Positions 34,791 through 49,400 of a DNA stretch of 64,000 bases are shown here, piece by piece. The notes beneath the pieces are model-generated. The model was not told where the DNA came from and made no database searches. It saw nothing but the letters and a program-made list of their open reading frames with translations. Each line of letters starts with the position of its first letter. The first letter of the stretch is position 1. The position numbers were made by a program, and so were the translations under genes. This stretch comes from Epiperipatus broadwayi (Eukaryota > Onychophora > Udeonychophora > Euonychophora > Peripatidae): NCBI GenBank assembly GCA_028023455.1, contig JAQFVV010012395.1:10476154-10540153 (forward strand), read 5' to 3'.

Positions 34791-37700
34791 TAAAAAAAAG
34801 TTGTAATTTAACTTTGCAAAAGTGATATTACTTTTGTGCTAATAAATAAAACAAAGTTATCACACTTCCCACTTTTTCCTTTAAGCTGAACAAAGAAGTG
34901 AAATTAATAGGCAGCTAAAATTAAATAGTTTCTGCTAATAAAAAGTTCCCCTAATCCTCCAGTTTTACATAATTCAGCTAAACTGAATTATTCAATTTTA
35001 TTTTAAATACTTGACACTGAGAATGTTTGCAGTTGCTGTGTCTATAAGCCGCTTAATACTATAAAACTAATAGGTGTTATATCTTTATGACATTTATTAT
35101 ATTATAAAAAATCTATGCCATAATTTACTATTATAACTAAAAGCTGTTAAATGAGAACCATAATTGTCAAGTGTTACATATAAATTTGAAATTAAAAAAG
35201 TAATAATAATCACAAAATGTACAAAATAATTTACAATGGCTATAAATGATCAGAAATAACTAACACATAAGTAAAAATTATTTTTCTATCAAAAATAAAA
35301 AGACCAATTTATATATTGATGAAAGACATTTTTGTTATTAATGGAGAGCTTTTTCAATCTACTGATGGATCAATAATAACTGGCCCATTAGCAGTGTGGT
35401 ATTGCAGAACCACCAGAAAAAAAAATACTAAATTTGTGCTTGAAAATATTAATGACATAATTTGCACATTTATTTTGTAAATATAACTAATTAAACCATT
35501 TTTAAAAAGAATTATTTTAAGAAATGCTTGAGATTCTGTTCAAAGACATTTCAGCAAGTTCTGTTGAGATTCATTTGATTTTATCAATGCATGTAATTAA
35601 CACAAATGGAGCTGCTCCCTGCTACAGCATCAATAGTTATTTGAGCAAGGTATATTTATCTTTGTGATTTCTCTTCAGAATGAATAAATTTATATTGTTT
35701 TCATTTAGGGTGAACAATAAAATCCTTCTGTTTTTTCTTGTAATTAGCATTTATAAATTAATATATAAACATTTATTATAGACAGATATAACAAAATAAA
35801 AGAAGGCATTATTTAAAATATTTATCATGATGGGCGAGTATGAAATATCTAAAAAAAAATTATATTTTCCCAATTGTTATTTCATGAAAAAAATTAAAAT
35901 AAAAAGTAATGGTCGATCTACTCCAGATATTATTATTTATTAAATAGGAGTTAGTAAAAATAAAAAATACAGTAGATCTTTTAACAATGATTGGAATGAA
36001 AAATTAAAATGGTTGTGTGGTTGCAAAATTAGAAATGATTTGCTTTATTTTCTTGTTTACTTTTTGATAGCTGATACTGTAATAAAGCAACCTTGCCTAA
36101 AATTTTCATGGACACTATTGTAATGGACAGTGAGATATCGTGTGATGAAGATTTTTATAATTTTTCTTCTCTATTCTCGAACTAGACATAGATAGATAAC
36201 AATATACCAGTCAATAATAAATTTATTTACGGAGATAGTTCCTTGAAAAAAGTCTACACTTAACTAGAAACTTTTCAGCTATGATTTAAAATAAGTAATA
36301 GTTCAGTATATATATTAATGCTCATGTACAAAAATGATATTCGTAAAATTGTTTAATAATCATTAAAACATAAAATTATATAATTATAACATTAAAAGTA
36401 ATTATTATAATACATTTATATCTTTATCATTTTAATTAAAATATATATTAATTTACAAATAAAAGATGACTCAATTTAGAGTTTAATAAAACTGTTAAAA
36501 TAAACAAACATTAATTTTAGCACTATTGATATATAAAGAAAATAAATCAATTAGCACTGAACAAAATATAACAGCAGAATATATTAGTAAGATATATCTA
36601 AATATATATATATATTTTATACTTCATTTTGATTTTGAAAAATAGCCAAATAGCAGTAATTTTAGTAACATTCATCAAACTCTCTCAATTAAACTTCTAA
36701 TTAAAAAAAGTTTTATTTATAATAAAATTAGTTAATTATAGCAAATTAATTATATAAGCAAAATAACAAAAACATGTAAAATAAAAATTACAGGCTTTTT
36801 AAATGAATAGCTTAGAAAGATTAGCTGTATTTTTCAGTTTGTCCCCAAAACAAAAAATATTAATAGTATGCAAAAGCTATAAACACTTAGCCTCATAACA
36901 GAAAATGTATAACAGAAAATGTCAATTACTAATTATGACTATTGATTTCTAATTTTCCAACAAATCTTTCTAATTATTATTAATAAGTAAAAATTTTGCT
37001 TTAATTAAAATGATTTCAATTTGAAATCTCTTTAAACAAAATGTATAAATATCACTATTATTTTTAGCTATTATCAGTCCATTACTTTATTCAGGACTTT
37101 TAATCAATAGTTTCTCTCCTGTGCATAACCCCAGCAAACTCCATTAATCACCCTTATCATATATTCTCTATTTTTAACTCTTAAAATGTCTTGGAGTTCA
37201 ATTTAGACTCTAATAATCATCAAATATCCTTTTTTCTAGCAAGATGTACATCTCTGCTTCATAAACAACATCACAATTCTTGTCAGTAATATCAATAAAT
37301 ATTTATTTGATCTCATATATTTCATTTTCAATCCATTCCTTGTTAATCCTAATACAAATTTTCCTATTCTGTTATCTTCCAATATTAATATAGCTTTTCT
37401 ATTAAACAATGACTGCACTTATTTATTAAAAACCAATTTTTTTTCCAGACATATAGGCAAAGTCTCTTTAATAATAAGTTATATCTGTCAAATGTATTCC
37501 ATCCAAGTTTAATTTTATAATTATGTTTCCATTTTTATTAATAGTTTTTGATTAAAGATTTCATAATTTTTAACTTTTAATTGATTTCTTCAATATTATT
37601 ATTATTATTTTTCTAAAAGTTTTGAACATTGATTTTGTTACTTCTTACATATAGAACTACTTTTGTAGTTTTATCTGATATCTCTTAAATAACTTCTTGT

Positions 37701-38020
37701 TAATTTGAAACATTAATTATAAAAACATTCATAAGATATCTCAAAACTCAACGGACTAACTTTTCTATTTATTTTACTTCTTTTGCTTTTCATGTAATCC
37801 ACAAAATATTGCCCATAAAATATTTTAGAGAAATGCATTTCTTTTCAGATTACTTAAAAAAATTAATCTTTTTAGAATCCATGTAATCCAATCACTGCTG
37901 ATACACTGTGATAAATATTTTTCAAAATTTTACCATGGCAAAAATTATTTTAAAATTGAACGCTCTTTCACAAATCTACTCTCAATGTATATGCTGAAGG
38001 TTTATAATGATGATATTTTA
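34791..38020. other. AT-rich DNA, nothing recognised
   Basis: No coding motif, RNA or repeat longer than about 30 bases was seen. The 60-codon minus-strand frame at 37236-37418 has no known motif. Long A/T microsatellite tracts are frequent (for example 36600-36620). Confidence 0.55.
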
Positions 38021-38194
38021 GATGTGAAAATATGCTGAACTATTTCCATTACCTTTCATTAAACATTAAATGTCTTGAAAATTTTAAACTTTATTTAAAC
38101 TTTTCCAACAAACAGTTTAAATAAAGTTTAAAATTTTCTAGATATTTGACATTTAATGATAGATGATGGAAATAGTTCAACATATTACCACATC
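38021..38194. repeat. Inverted repeat (MITE-like palindrome), about 80-bp arms
   Basis: The left arm GATGTGAAAATATGCTGAAC..CTATTTCCAT..CATTAAA..GAAAATTTTAAACTTTATTT matches the reverse complement of the right arm (..AAATAAAGTTTAAAATTTTC..GGAAATAGTTCAACATATTACCACATC) with scattered mismatches around a short loop near 38100-38112. Confidence 0.82.
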
Positions 38195-39990
38195 TATTCT
38201 TAATGTGTCCCTCTTTAGTTTTCCTTAATATTTAGATATAGTCTAAAACCATTTGCAATCCAGCTGTTTGTTGTTGTTTTTTTTTTGTAAATATAAATAA
38301 TTTTAGTAAATATATAGAAAACAACTTCTTTTTTTAAAAAAATATATTATTATTATTTCAGTCATTTATAATTTTGCCATTAAACTTTCTTTCCCCCTGT
38401 TTTTTTATTTTAAAAAAAAAATGTCTACAATTCTATCATTAGTGGACTTTTTCTTTCTTCATAAATTTAAATGTATTCTCCTTCTTCATTTAAAAAAATG
38501 ATATTTCAATTAATATTTCTCTTTGACAAGTTACTATATTTTTCTATTTTTTTAATCGCACATGGTTACTTATAGAATTTAATACGTTTTATAATATCTC
38601 TATTTTTAGTAATTGTATATAATTTAATTTTTATCACTCAAATAACTTTCCTCCAAAAATCTAAAATAAAATTGTATATCTTTAATACTTATATTATTTT
38701 CTATAACTCTGCCTATCATTTCAAATATGTCACCATATGTTATTATTAACACTATTCTATTTTACAGAGTTTTACATATTCAGTTCTTTTTCTAGTGTTT
38801 AAATATTCCTCATTTCTTTTATATATTATCTATTTTATCTATTTCAATTGAATATTTTCTAATAAATGGAAGCCTTTTAGTTTCTATACACATTCTTAAT
38901 AAATTATCTGATATTTTTTTTATTAATATTATTCAAGTTAGATAAATTTTTAAATATTTTAAAAAGATGTTTAAGTTCTACAAATTTTCTTAAAAATATT
39001 AATTTTTATTACATCTTTATTAAAAGCTTTTTTTTTTATTATTTTTTTAAAAATATTAATAAATTCATTTATTCAATGGGAATATAAATCTTTAATGTAA
39101 AAGAACAATTATTTTTAAATATAAAAGGAAATAGAAATTCTATGTTTATCTAGATAATAGAAACTTAAAAAATCCTAGTTCCCTTTGTAGCTAAAAATAA
39201 TAATTATTAAATTTATAATTAAACTTAATTAAGAAATTCGTAAGTTTTTTTTCTCTACTTAAATTTTAAAAAATCTAGTCTAAATTAAACAAATACAAAT
39301 TTAAAAATTATATTTTTATTTCATTCTTAAGCTTTCATATAAATACTTAGAAAATTAAATAAACAAAAGGCATTTAAAAACAATAAAATGTAAATCATTA
39401 CATTATAATTTGTTTTTAATTAAGATTTATTTAACATTGGACAACTTTTTTATTTATTATTTTGAAAGAACTGTATTCAGTTTTCATTTATTTAGCAAAA
39501 AAAAATGTGTCAGCTAATTTTGTCACAATTATTATATATGAATCTATAAAGGTACATTCGTTCATGGTTTTAGTAATTCTTCAATTTTCCCATTGAATGC
39601 AATAAATTGAACACTCATTAACTATGTGATTCATGATTTGTATACATGTGAGCATTTCTTCAGCTAGACAAACCCATAGCAGAATTAATGATTAGTAGAT
39701 GGGGTATTCTTGGCTAGGTGGTAAAATATAAAAATATACTTATATTTGAATATTAAAATATATATGATAAACTTCTAAATCCTTAACTCACTTAGCAATT
39801 GAGATGGCTGGTGAGGTATTTCTCCTCAAAGTTCTTTTATAAAGGAATGCAGAAATGATCTTTGCTTAACAGTGAGCTATTTAAAATTGTTTAACTATAT
39901 TAAAATACTCTAGTAAGATTTTAAAACATAGGAATATAATAATCTAATGGTTATTGCTTGAGATATCATGTAATACATGATCACTGGAAA
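38195..39990. other. AT-rich DNA, nothing recognised
   Basis: Dominated by T-rich tracts, with no structure beyond short simple repeats. Confidence 0.55.
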
Positions 39991-39994
39991 TGAT

Positions 39995-40062
39995 CAGTTT
40001 GAGCTTTAATCTATAAACTTTTTACTTTTTGAGTCAGACACCTTATCACTAAACTAAATTAA
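39995..40062 (-). repeat. tRNA-like SINE head, decayed
   Basis: On the minus strand, TAGTTTAGTGATAAGG matches an RNA polymerase III A box. It is followed by GTGTCTGACTCAAA, like a D-arm and anticodon-arm segment, and by GATTAAAGCTC about 30 bases on as a degraded B box. This order and spacing is that of tRNA-derived SINEs. No intact clover-leaf is possible. Confidence 0.4.
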
Positions 40063-41117
40063 ATGAAAATCCATACATTTTATCACTAAGTAACAATTTT
40101 GCAGCAATGACTTTATAATAAAACACAAGAACTCCATGGCTACTGATTATAGCATTAGCTGGCATGTTATGACATGAGCATTTAATCTGGGTGGGAAATG
40201 TCTGCAGATTTCTTCAAGTAGTCATGGCCATTGTCAATTATTGGTGAATAAATTAATATTTTTGGCAAAATGATAAAAAAAAAAAATACTTATAAAATTT
40301 TCATTAAGTTGATTAATAAAGTGTGCAAGGTATTTTCTCTCAATAATTATTCATGGACAGATTTTTGTGTATCAATAAACTAATTAAACTTGTTTAACTA
40401 ATGTTCAAATAAATTTTTAACACATCCCCAATATAATAAAACAATGGAATGGTTTATTGGTCAAGAAATCAAGTGAAATTCAAGCACTGGAAATGATAGT
40501 TAAGTGTTCATCTAGAAACCTTTACTATTGCATTAAACTATGCAAGGCAACCCTAAATGTAAATCCATATATTAAGTACACATATCTAATACACCAATCT
40601 CATCATTTTGTTAAAATTCAAGTCTCAATATTGTCTCACAATAAAGAGGAAAAAAATTAATTAAAAGTACAATCAGTTTACTGCAATGTAATTAAAATAT
40701 TACCTATGTAAATAGTCAGCATTTCTATTATTTTATTTTAAATCAAATACACAATAATAAAATGTCCTTGAAGTGAAACTAAAATTTAAACTAAAGTTTC
40801 AGAATGTTATTCAATTTAACATTCACTGTTTCAAATCAAACAAAGCATAATTCACTTAGACATTTAATTATTACTGTCATTATAGCAGCTTTTCTATTTT
40901 CTTCCTTAATCATGGCTTACAAGAAATGCTTCATTAACAAAATGAGCTCATTCGATAAAAATATATTCATCTAATGTGTCATCTAAATACTATATGTGTT
41001 TGTAATTTTGGTTTTCAATTGTATCGCTAAAACAACATCAGTGTATTAGAACTATTCAAGCTATTAGAACAAAAATTTGAATACAATCAATCCAGAATAT
41101 AAAAATTCTAATGCTTA

Positions 41118-41230
41118 TGAGCTTTTCTTTTTTTTTCTCGTGTCATAGCATTAGCTGGGAAGTGAACCTGCTAACCCGGACAACTGCTTGTAAAGCTGCT
41201 GTAGCTGACCTCTCGACCACCAATACTTGA
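41118..41230 (-). repeat. tRNA-like SINE fragment, better preserved copy
   Basis: On the minus strand, GGTGGTCGAGAGGTCAGC is an A-box-like start and AGGTTCACTTCCC a B-box-like segment about 45 bases later, flanked by TTAGC and GCTAA as a possible T stem. The element shares the ACAACTGCTTGTAA block with 25577-25665. A run of T8-T9 on the plus strand at 41130 would be its A tail. Confidence 0.48.
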
Positions 41231-41235
41231 CAGTT

Positions 41236-44090
41236 TTTCTTTTTAACATTGTGCTACAATGCTTAGATCTGTTATTAAAATAAAACAACTGTCAAAAATT
41301 CCTAAACAATATGGATATTCATTCTTCAAAGTAAATTTTAATTCAACTATGATCACAACCCTATTTAGAAGTCTCAAATTTTTAGTAAAGCTCCTCTGCA
41401 TTTGTTAAATCAAATTCAGCTTCATGATACTACTTCTATGGAGATTCTTTCTTGCCTCTTCGCTCTTTCACAATTATGCATTGTTAGTAGTTGTTCATTA
41501 TTTGATGAAAGATCAACACTATGCACTTCATCAAGCTATTTATATGAAATGAAATATATATTTACTTTATCCATCACTTCCCTTTTTTCTATTTAATACA
41601 TCTGTTGTTTGTGGAAAAAGTTCTCTTTTTCTATTAAATGATTTGGTATTTAGGCAATTCATTTTCTAAAATGTTTATATCCCTAGCTACTTCAATATGT
41701 TAATTAACTTATATTCGAAAAATTAAATTAATATTGAGTATGGGACTAAATTTGCTTTGTTCAGATCATCACAACAATAAGCAAACTACCCAAATGTCTA
41801 AAAACACCCCAAAATGGTATTATAATGTATTATGACAGCAATTTCTTGAAGGATCTAGATCAGAATGTTTTAAGGAACAGCAAGATATCAATAATGTGAT
41901 AACTTTATTTTGCTCAGGTATATAAATTATAATTAGCATTAAACTGTCACTCTTTAGAAACTTAACATATATATTATTTTATATTTTCTTGGCTGTTATA
42001 ATTTTTAATGTTTTATTTTCTTTCCAGTTTATTTTTCATTAAATTTTTCATTTCTATAAATGAGGCAAAGATTTTTACTTTTAGATTTTAAAAACTTTAT
42101 TTCATGCCATTATTAATAATCATTAATAAATATGATGAAAATACAATATCTTATACTTTTTGACAAATTTAATGGTCTATACAAACCCTATCTGGGGAAA
42201 AATTATGCTATTAAAACAGCAATATAATCTAAAATCCATGTGATAAAGACAGACGATATTTTATTGGTTTAATCTATACATATCTGAGTGAAATTAATCA
42301 AGTATTCCATTTAGAATCTGCACAACTTCCCTTACTTATAACATAAATTTACATCTATGTAATTTTTAATGCCAAAGTCACAGATCTTTGTTGTTATATT
42401 AAAAAAAAAAATACTGTTCTTTTAAAAAAATATCATACTAATCAACTATTAATAGGAGAATAGAAAGGATTTATGATTTTCATTACTTATTTTGCCCACT
42501 AATGAAGAATTAGTAAATATTAATTTACCAAATAGTAATTGGATGGCTAATTGACTTGGTTTGGGATAGCTCATTGAAAAAAAAAAAAATTCTATGCTAA
42601 TAACTAAATCAAACTGCCCCGAAATAGCTTATACAGTATTTGTTTATTATATATGGACTATACTTAGTAAAAGTAATAGACTTCCTTTTCATGCAATTCT
42701 GCAATGTATAAATTAGAATTGGTATTTATACAGACTGCAGTTTCAATATAATTATCAATTTTTTAATTGTTTACATTTGCTTTTTATCTATATCATAATG
42801 ATATTCTACAAATGTTTATATTCTACTTTAAATCAAGATATCCCTTTTTCAGAAATTGTAATAGCAATTCGGTGAATGGAAAATTATAAGATTTCTGCTA
42901 ATCTCACCCAATTGTAAATCTGGTCAAAAAAAAATACATTATAGTTGACTTCATTCTCACTGAATCAAAACTGAAACCATCAGAACATTTTCTGGTTACA
43001 TCAAATAATAAAAAAGTCAATCCCCACTAAAACCAAAATAAAATAAAACTAATTTATCTAATGGATCAAACTGTAGATTCAAATTCTAAACAGTACTCTC
43101 ATATAACTATTTTTTATTTAATATTAACTGTCTAATTTCCTTGCATTTGTTTCACAGTTTTACAATTTCTGATTCTTGATTTATAATCAATTTGTTGCTC
43201 AATGATGAAGCTTAAAAACCGAGATATTAGAATAAATTGTGTTAAGACAGTAGCAAATAATGGCAGGGTATTATTAATGATGATCAAGTGTTATCATTTG
43301 ATCTTAATACTATATCTTGGTACTGTGTCAGAGAACTTAATCTACACATTTTAACTAAAGAAGACTATAAGTTTTTTTACACAACAGAATTAATATGCTG
43401 CATTATTCCCAGCAAAAATTTATAACATTTATTCGCGCATACAAAATCAATATTTACTAATCACAATGTTTTTAATAAAATATGGAGAAGAGAGAAATTC
43501 CTTTTATTTTGTAAAAGACCAAATTTATTATAAAACTATAATAATTTCTAAAGATTACAATATATAATAAATGTAAAGTTAATAATTTTAAAGCAAGGGT
43601 AGGGAACTTTCAATTCCTAAAAGTTTTCAATCCAGTCCAAGGATATTTTCAAAAATATATATAAAATGACCCTAAATAAAACTTCTATTTAAACATGCAT
43701 GTACTGCAAATATTGAATTAAGAGTTAAGTAAAATAAAGTATTTTTTTTCTCAACTACAATTTTTTTTCTCTCCAACTTTTACAATAGTTATAGTTCATT
43801 TTATAAGAAGTAAAATATTCCAACAAATTATCTATATTATGTGGTAATATCTGACTATAGATTTAATCTTTATAATGCTGAGGGCATTTTGACTATTTTT
43901 ATAGTGATTTTCACAAAAGTATACCAGCAAAAATAAAACTTGAATATTACTTCATTTTACTATTATTTTGCATTTAATTTTTTTATTATTATTATTATTA
44001 GGATTGGTATACTGAACAAGATAAGAAAACAAATAAACCAACCCATAAATTTTTTAATAGACAAGAAGTAGTAAATCAATCTGCCTGATA
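41236..44090. other. AT-rich DNA, nothing recognised
   Basis: Contains A/T microsatellites, for example (TTA)n at 43980-44000. No coding or RNA features can be supported. Confidence 0.55.
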
Positions 44091-44095
44091 TATAT

Positions 44096-46480
44096 TGTAA
44101 CGGTAAGATTTGTACATCCATGCACCAAAATCCAGAGTATACATAAAACACACTAAAGTTGATCAAATCTATATGGTGAGATCCAGAGTTCAGCCTGCAT
44201 TCAATCCTTTCACCTTTATTCTATGATTTACTATCTTACAAATGACATTTCCCCAGTTAAACATGAGTTCAATTTAACCATGGACTGGCAGTAACTAAGA
44301 GTGGAACAAGAGATTCAGGAAATAAATGATCAAACTATTATTAAATTACATGAATAGACATATATACAGCCAAATGAATTAATAATATGTTAATAATTAA
44401 CTACCAAGCTTAATAGAGGTTTTCACATATATAAAATGATGTACAAATAAACTTATATGGAGTTGGATGCAAGCGAACTTACTAACAATGAGGACATAAA
44501 AACAAGTTTATATTTTAAATAATAATTTAATAAAGAAAATAAAAAAAATTACAACTAAAATACACAAAATTATATAACTGATACATGGGAAATTACCCTC
44601 GCAAGCGTTACATAGTTAATAAAATTGTTACTTACATATTATTATCTCATTATATTTGTTTAATAAAATGATGTGCGGTATTCCTGCTTATGCCTATGTT
44701 AATATATCAAATCCTAGCTATTTTGTAGTTTGCTAAATCATATGAAACTTATCAGCCAAAGTTATATAACTAAACATATAGCACTTCTAAGGCATCTGTC
44801 TATATATAACAGGTTAAGAATTGAGCACATAATCAGGCTCGAAGATATGCAGGTCAGCATGTTAACCTAGATTAGGGTTCAGCTTAATGCCGGATAAGCA
44901 TTTAATATAAGGGTGAGAGAACTCATTTACTCTATGTCTACTTATACACACTATGGCACCCATTATAATATTAATAAAACTAAAGAAGGTATGAATGGGT
45001 CATTATTCATGGCTTCAGCATCAAATGCTCAGTGCCCTAAGTTCGAACGACTTGCTACGAATAAGAGAACATTAATAGTTCAGGGAGTCAGATAAGCTTT
45101 AATATAATAATCCGGACCCATGTGTTCCAGTTCTAGAACAGTTTGCTTTACCTGAACTAAGTGGACAAACGTAACCTCCACCAGCAACTCAAGAAACATG
45201 CAGCAAGTAGTTAATATATAAAAAATACTTAGTAAGGACACAACCTATACATATATAAAATGCAAATATGTTTAACTTAACATGCCTTGAAATAGATAGT
45301 GTTTACTTGCATATCTCTATAACCCAGTTCTCAAGATTAGTATCTCCAATATACTACTTAGGGATTAAGTTAACTAGTAACTGTTATCACCTGCATCTCT
45401 AATATATATAAATCTAGGGAGGAGAAAGCATATTTGAAGAGCAATTACTGATAAAACATGGTAAATATGCTTTAATAATATCCCTGTGGCTAATTCCTAT
45501 GACATAAAGTTTATACGTATAGTCATTACTCTAGTTAAGCAAACGACATCTTTATCTAGGCTGAAACTGATTACTATAATATTAATCAATAAATCAATCA
45601 GTTAAAATAATAATATCTCCAAACAGCAAGCTAAGAATAATAATTCAATTACTTAACATTTATTAAATGAAGACATGAAAATATTTTCTCAAAGAATTAA
45701 GACTAAAATTATATATATATAAATACTCACAGTTTAGAGTTACTTGGCATATTAATTACATATAATAATAAAAGACAAAATTATGAAAGTAAATTAAAAT
45801 AGATTAGATAGGCATAAAAGACCGCAGAAATATATATATAGCTTGAATTAGATTATTAAAGTGTTTTACATTTTAAGATTTGCATTCAGACAAGATTGAG
45901 TTTTACATAGATTCGCATTTGATAGATTTATTATAATTTAGAATATAGATTTTAAATGTAGATTTCTTATATAGTTAGCTTAGGTAGATATTAGAATGTT
46001 AATAATTTATCAACAGAGCTCTGCAGAAATTTATAAGTTACCAATTGTCTTCATCGCAGCTTCAGGCACATATGACAGTACATTGACATTCTTCTTTCTT
46101 GAAATAGATAACTTGGTTTTGCATGGAGATCTTCTTATGGCAGGCTGCTTTGCCGAGATGTTGTTCATCACTCCCATTCCTAGCAGAGAAAAAGTGGCAG
46201 TTGATGCTTTTCTACTCAGCCATTTCAAAGATAAAACTTGCATGGATTCAGATTACAACTCTATATTATATATTATATATCTGACAATTGACTATAAAAT
46301 TTGGACTATTTATACTGTTCCAAATTTGACCATCTGGTTGTTTACAAGCTCTTACGCAGATGGAAAATCCATTAGTTCATCTTCGAAAAACATATTTAAT
46401 TACTCAATTCTAATTTTAATTTTGTTTTTCTACCTTTTACTTCCCTGGTTTGATATTGCCTGTTGAATGCATTTTGTTTA
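44096..46480 (+). mobile_element. Family E long dispersed repeat, copy C
   Basis: It starts with TGTAACGGTAAGATTTGTAC at 44096, preceded by TATAT as in copies A and B, and followed by CATGCACCAAAATCCAGAG. Landmarks in order: GGTGAGATCCAGAG, TTCAGCATCAAATGCTCAG near 45018, CTTGCTACGAATAAGAG near 45050, ATAATCCGGACCCATGTG near 45107, and the GCATGGAGATC..GCAGGCTGCTT block near 46120-46155. The 156-codon frame at 45996-46466 lies in the inner end and is not kept open in copies A and B, so I do not treat it as a gene. Confidence 0.62.
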
Positions 46481-46489
46481 CAATTTTCT

Positions 46490-49400
46490 TAAATTCTAAG
46501 AATTGTTTTTGCAAATTGAGGATTATAAAACTAAACTCACGGTTATATTAGGACATCTGCAGTGGTTTAATTAAAGTTGTTTACAATTTAAATTAAAAGC
46601 TGAATTTTTAATTAGTCTAAAACTAATTCTTCCATTATATATGTAGGATGCTAGTATCTGGAATACATTTATATATGTGTGTGTGATTCAGTATAATAAA
46701 ATATGAAATTGACTAAAATTTTAGATTAAATTGCTTTTTAAACTCACAATTTTTAAAATAAACACATATCTGTAATATATACATATACCAATTTAATTAC
46801 AGAATTCTTGCTCGCATATATATGTGTGATCATACATATATAACCATTTAATGTTGTTTGTGTAGGTACTTTGAGAGGGTTTAAATCTGGAATAGCTATA
46901 GAGGTGAGGGTAAAATAAATGAAACAGACAAGTAATCAAATTGACTGTTGCAATCTCAAAATTATTTCAGTTAATGAAGAACACAATATTAAGAGATACT
47001 ATTTAACAAAACATTCTTATTACAATAAAAGTGTCGTGAAATAAAGAAGTACCTGACATGTTTTATAAAATGCATAAAGAAAACAGAAAATTCTGTGAAA
47101 GCAAAAAAAAATTTTTTTTCAAAAAAAAAAAAAGCAAACAATTTGAAAACAATTTTTAAAGAGGAGTTTATAAAAGATTGCATCCTAATTACTATAGAAT
47201 TAATCTGTCCAAAACATAAAAAAAAATTTGAAAATATAAATATGTCATGAAGATTATAAAAATTATTAAATATGAAAGTCATTGATAGTAATGATGTTAT
47301 TTTATTTTTAATTTACAAAAAAATTATATCCCTAGTTTAATTGAAATTGATCTTCCAATTGAATAATTTGCCCAATTCTAATCATTAGGGGCAAATTAAT
47401 AAATTTTTTGATCAAATACAGCAGCATAATTTTTAACACGATTATTTTGTATGGCTGCAAACGATATTATAATATCCAAAAGTTCTTAGGGGAAAAAATT
47501 TTCCCACCATTGTCTTAAAATAATGGAATTATAGATAATTTTTTCAATGATTATGAATTTCATACTAAAATGAAAATTCTTTTCAACTTCTTTTTTAAAA
47601 CAATTATGTATGAAATGGCTCTATATCTTCACCTTTCGTTTGATTTATTGTTTATAATAGAGTTATTTCCTACTTTTTATGTTAATTTTCATAATTCAAT
47701 ATAGTTATATCTAATTTATTATACTATTTAATAATAACTCTCAAACAATAGAATAATTTAGAATAAGATTTGGGTGATAAAAAAAAAATATTCCACTGAA
47801 AACAATCAAACTTAGCTTATTTATCTAATTCAAATACCTACCCAGAATATTGATTAATCAATACAAATTATTTTTTATTCAAAATATAATTTATGCAAAA
47901 AAATTTATTCAGATAACTTTAGAACATTGATAAAATGAAAGTTATATTTTTTATTATCATCAAAAAAGTGATTTAACAAAAAAATTGCATAACACAAATG
48001 CGAAAGTTTTTCCTAAATGAAGTATGAATATGAAAGTTGCCAAAAGCTCTATAGTAGTGTCAAATATATTCAAGTGTATTTATTTAAATTTCAATATGTT
48101 AAAAAACAGTACTTTCTATCCCAAGAATGTGAATTAGTTAACACCTTCCCAAGTGCCATCCTTTAGAGTATAGCACAGAGGTGAAATAACAATCTGAAAA
48201 GTTGAGATTTAATAGATTGATTCTTAAATTAATAACAAGATAGATAGGTTGATAAGTTGATTGGTTGGTCAATCAGTAGGCTGTCAAGTACTTAGATTAA
48301 ATAGATTAGTGCTCAGCCTGTCAATTTAGTAGTCAAGCATTACACAAGTCATTATCTGTTTAATGCTTTCACTGTAGCTTTTACAACTGGAAGAAAAGGG
48401 TTTACTATCTATAGCATAGTTTACTAGTGAATACCATTTCATGATTTAATTTCTCTGACTAAAGTTTGGGCAATTGAGACAGAAAGCTCATAATTGTCAT
48501 TAACTATTGATAAAATTTTCCAAAATGTTCTGAACTAAAGACATGATTAGACATTCCAAAAAAAAATTTTTTTTTAAATCATAGCAGCACCCAACATTTA
48601 ATTAATGGACAGACTGATAATCATAAGTGAATTAGCACAGATTTTTTTTTTAATAAGAGAAGATGAATAAACAGCCTTAAAAAATTTATGGGAATAAGTC
48701 TTTAGATAATGATTGGCTCATAAAAAGTGACAAACTATTTCTTTAAGTTAAAAACTACTACTAAATGACTACTATAGATCAGTTGTCTATTTTTTTGTTT
48801 GATTGTGTGTATAGTAGAATTAGCAATAATACAGTTAATAATTTTGAATTTTTAGTTCTTAAAAATCAAAAATACTAAATCTTATTATTTAAATTGATAT
48901 TTTTTTTTCAATCATAATTACCCAGTCTCCACTCTTAATTTTTATGTTTTTTGTTAATTTATAGATTACGAATGAAGAAAGCTTTGGTCGTGCGTGTGTA
49001 TATATACATAAATGTGTGCATATATATATATACACATGTACACCAAGGTGTATTATTATCAAGAAGTCAATATTGACTCTGGTCAAATGAAAGAAAGGAT
49101 TCTTTCACGATTTACCATATGTTCATTTTTCTAGTTCCTCAGTTGGCATTCATTTTTGTGATGAGAATCTATCAGCCTTATAGCTGACTATTCTCCTCTT
49201 ACACTTTCAACCTCTCTTGAATTACACATATTCCTAATGAATTAGACCTTTCCATAATGTATGAAATCAAAACAATTTTAATTGAAATATATAAACTTCA
49301 AGTGATATCTGACCAATTCATTTTCCTAGCTGTCTGCAATATTTTCAAACTCTTAACCAGCATCACAACTCAAATATATATCAATATTTTATTTATTATG

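Noticed and set aside
37080-37450. LINE-like protein fragment on the minus strand
   Set aside because: The 60-codon frame has a few charged and hydrophobic alternations but no RT or endonuclease motif.
45996-46466. 156-codon plus-strand ORF
   Set aside because: It lies in the inner part of family E copy C. No domain or signal is recognised and the other two copies are not open in this frame. A chance frame in repeat DNA is the simplest reading.
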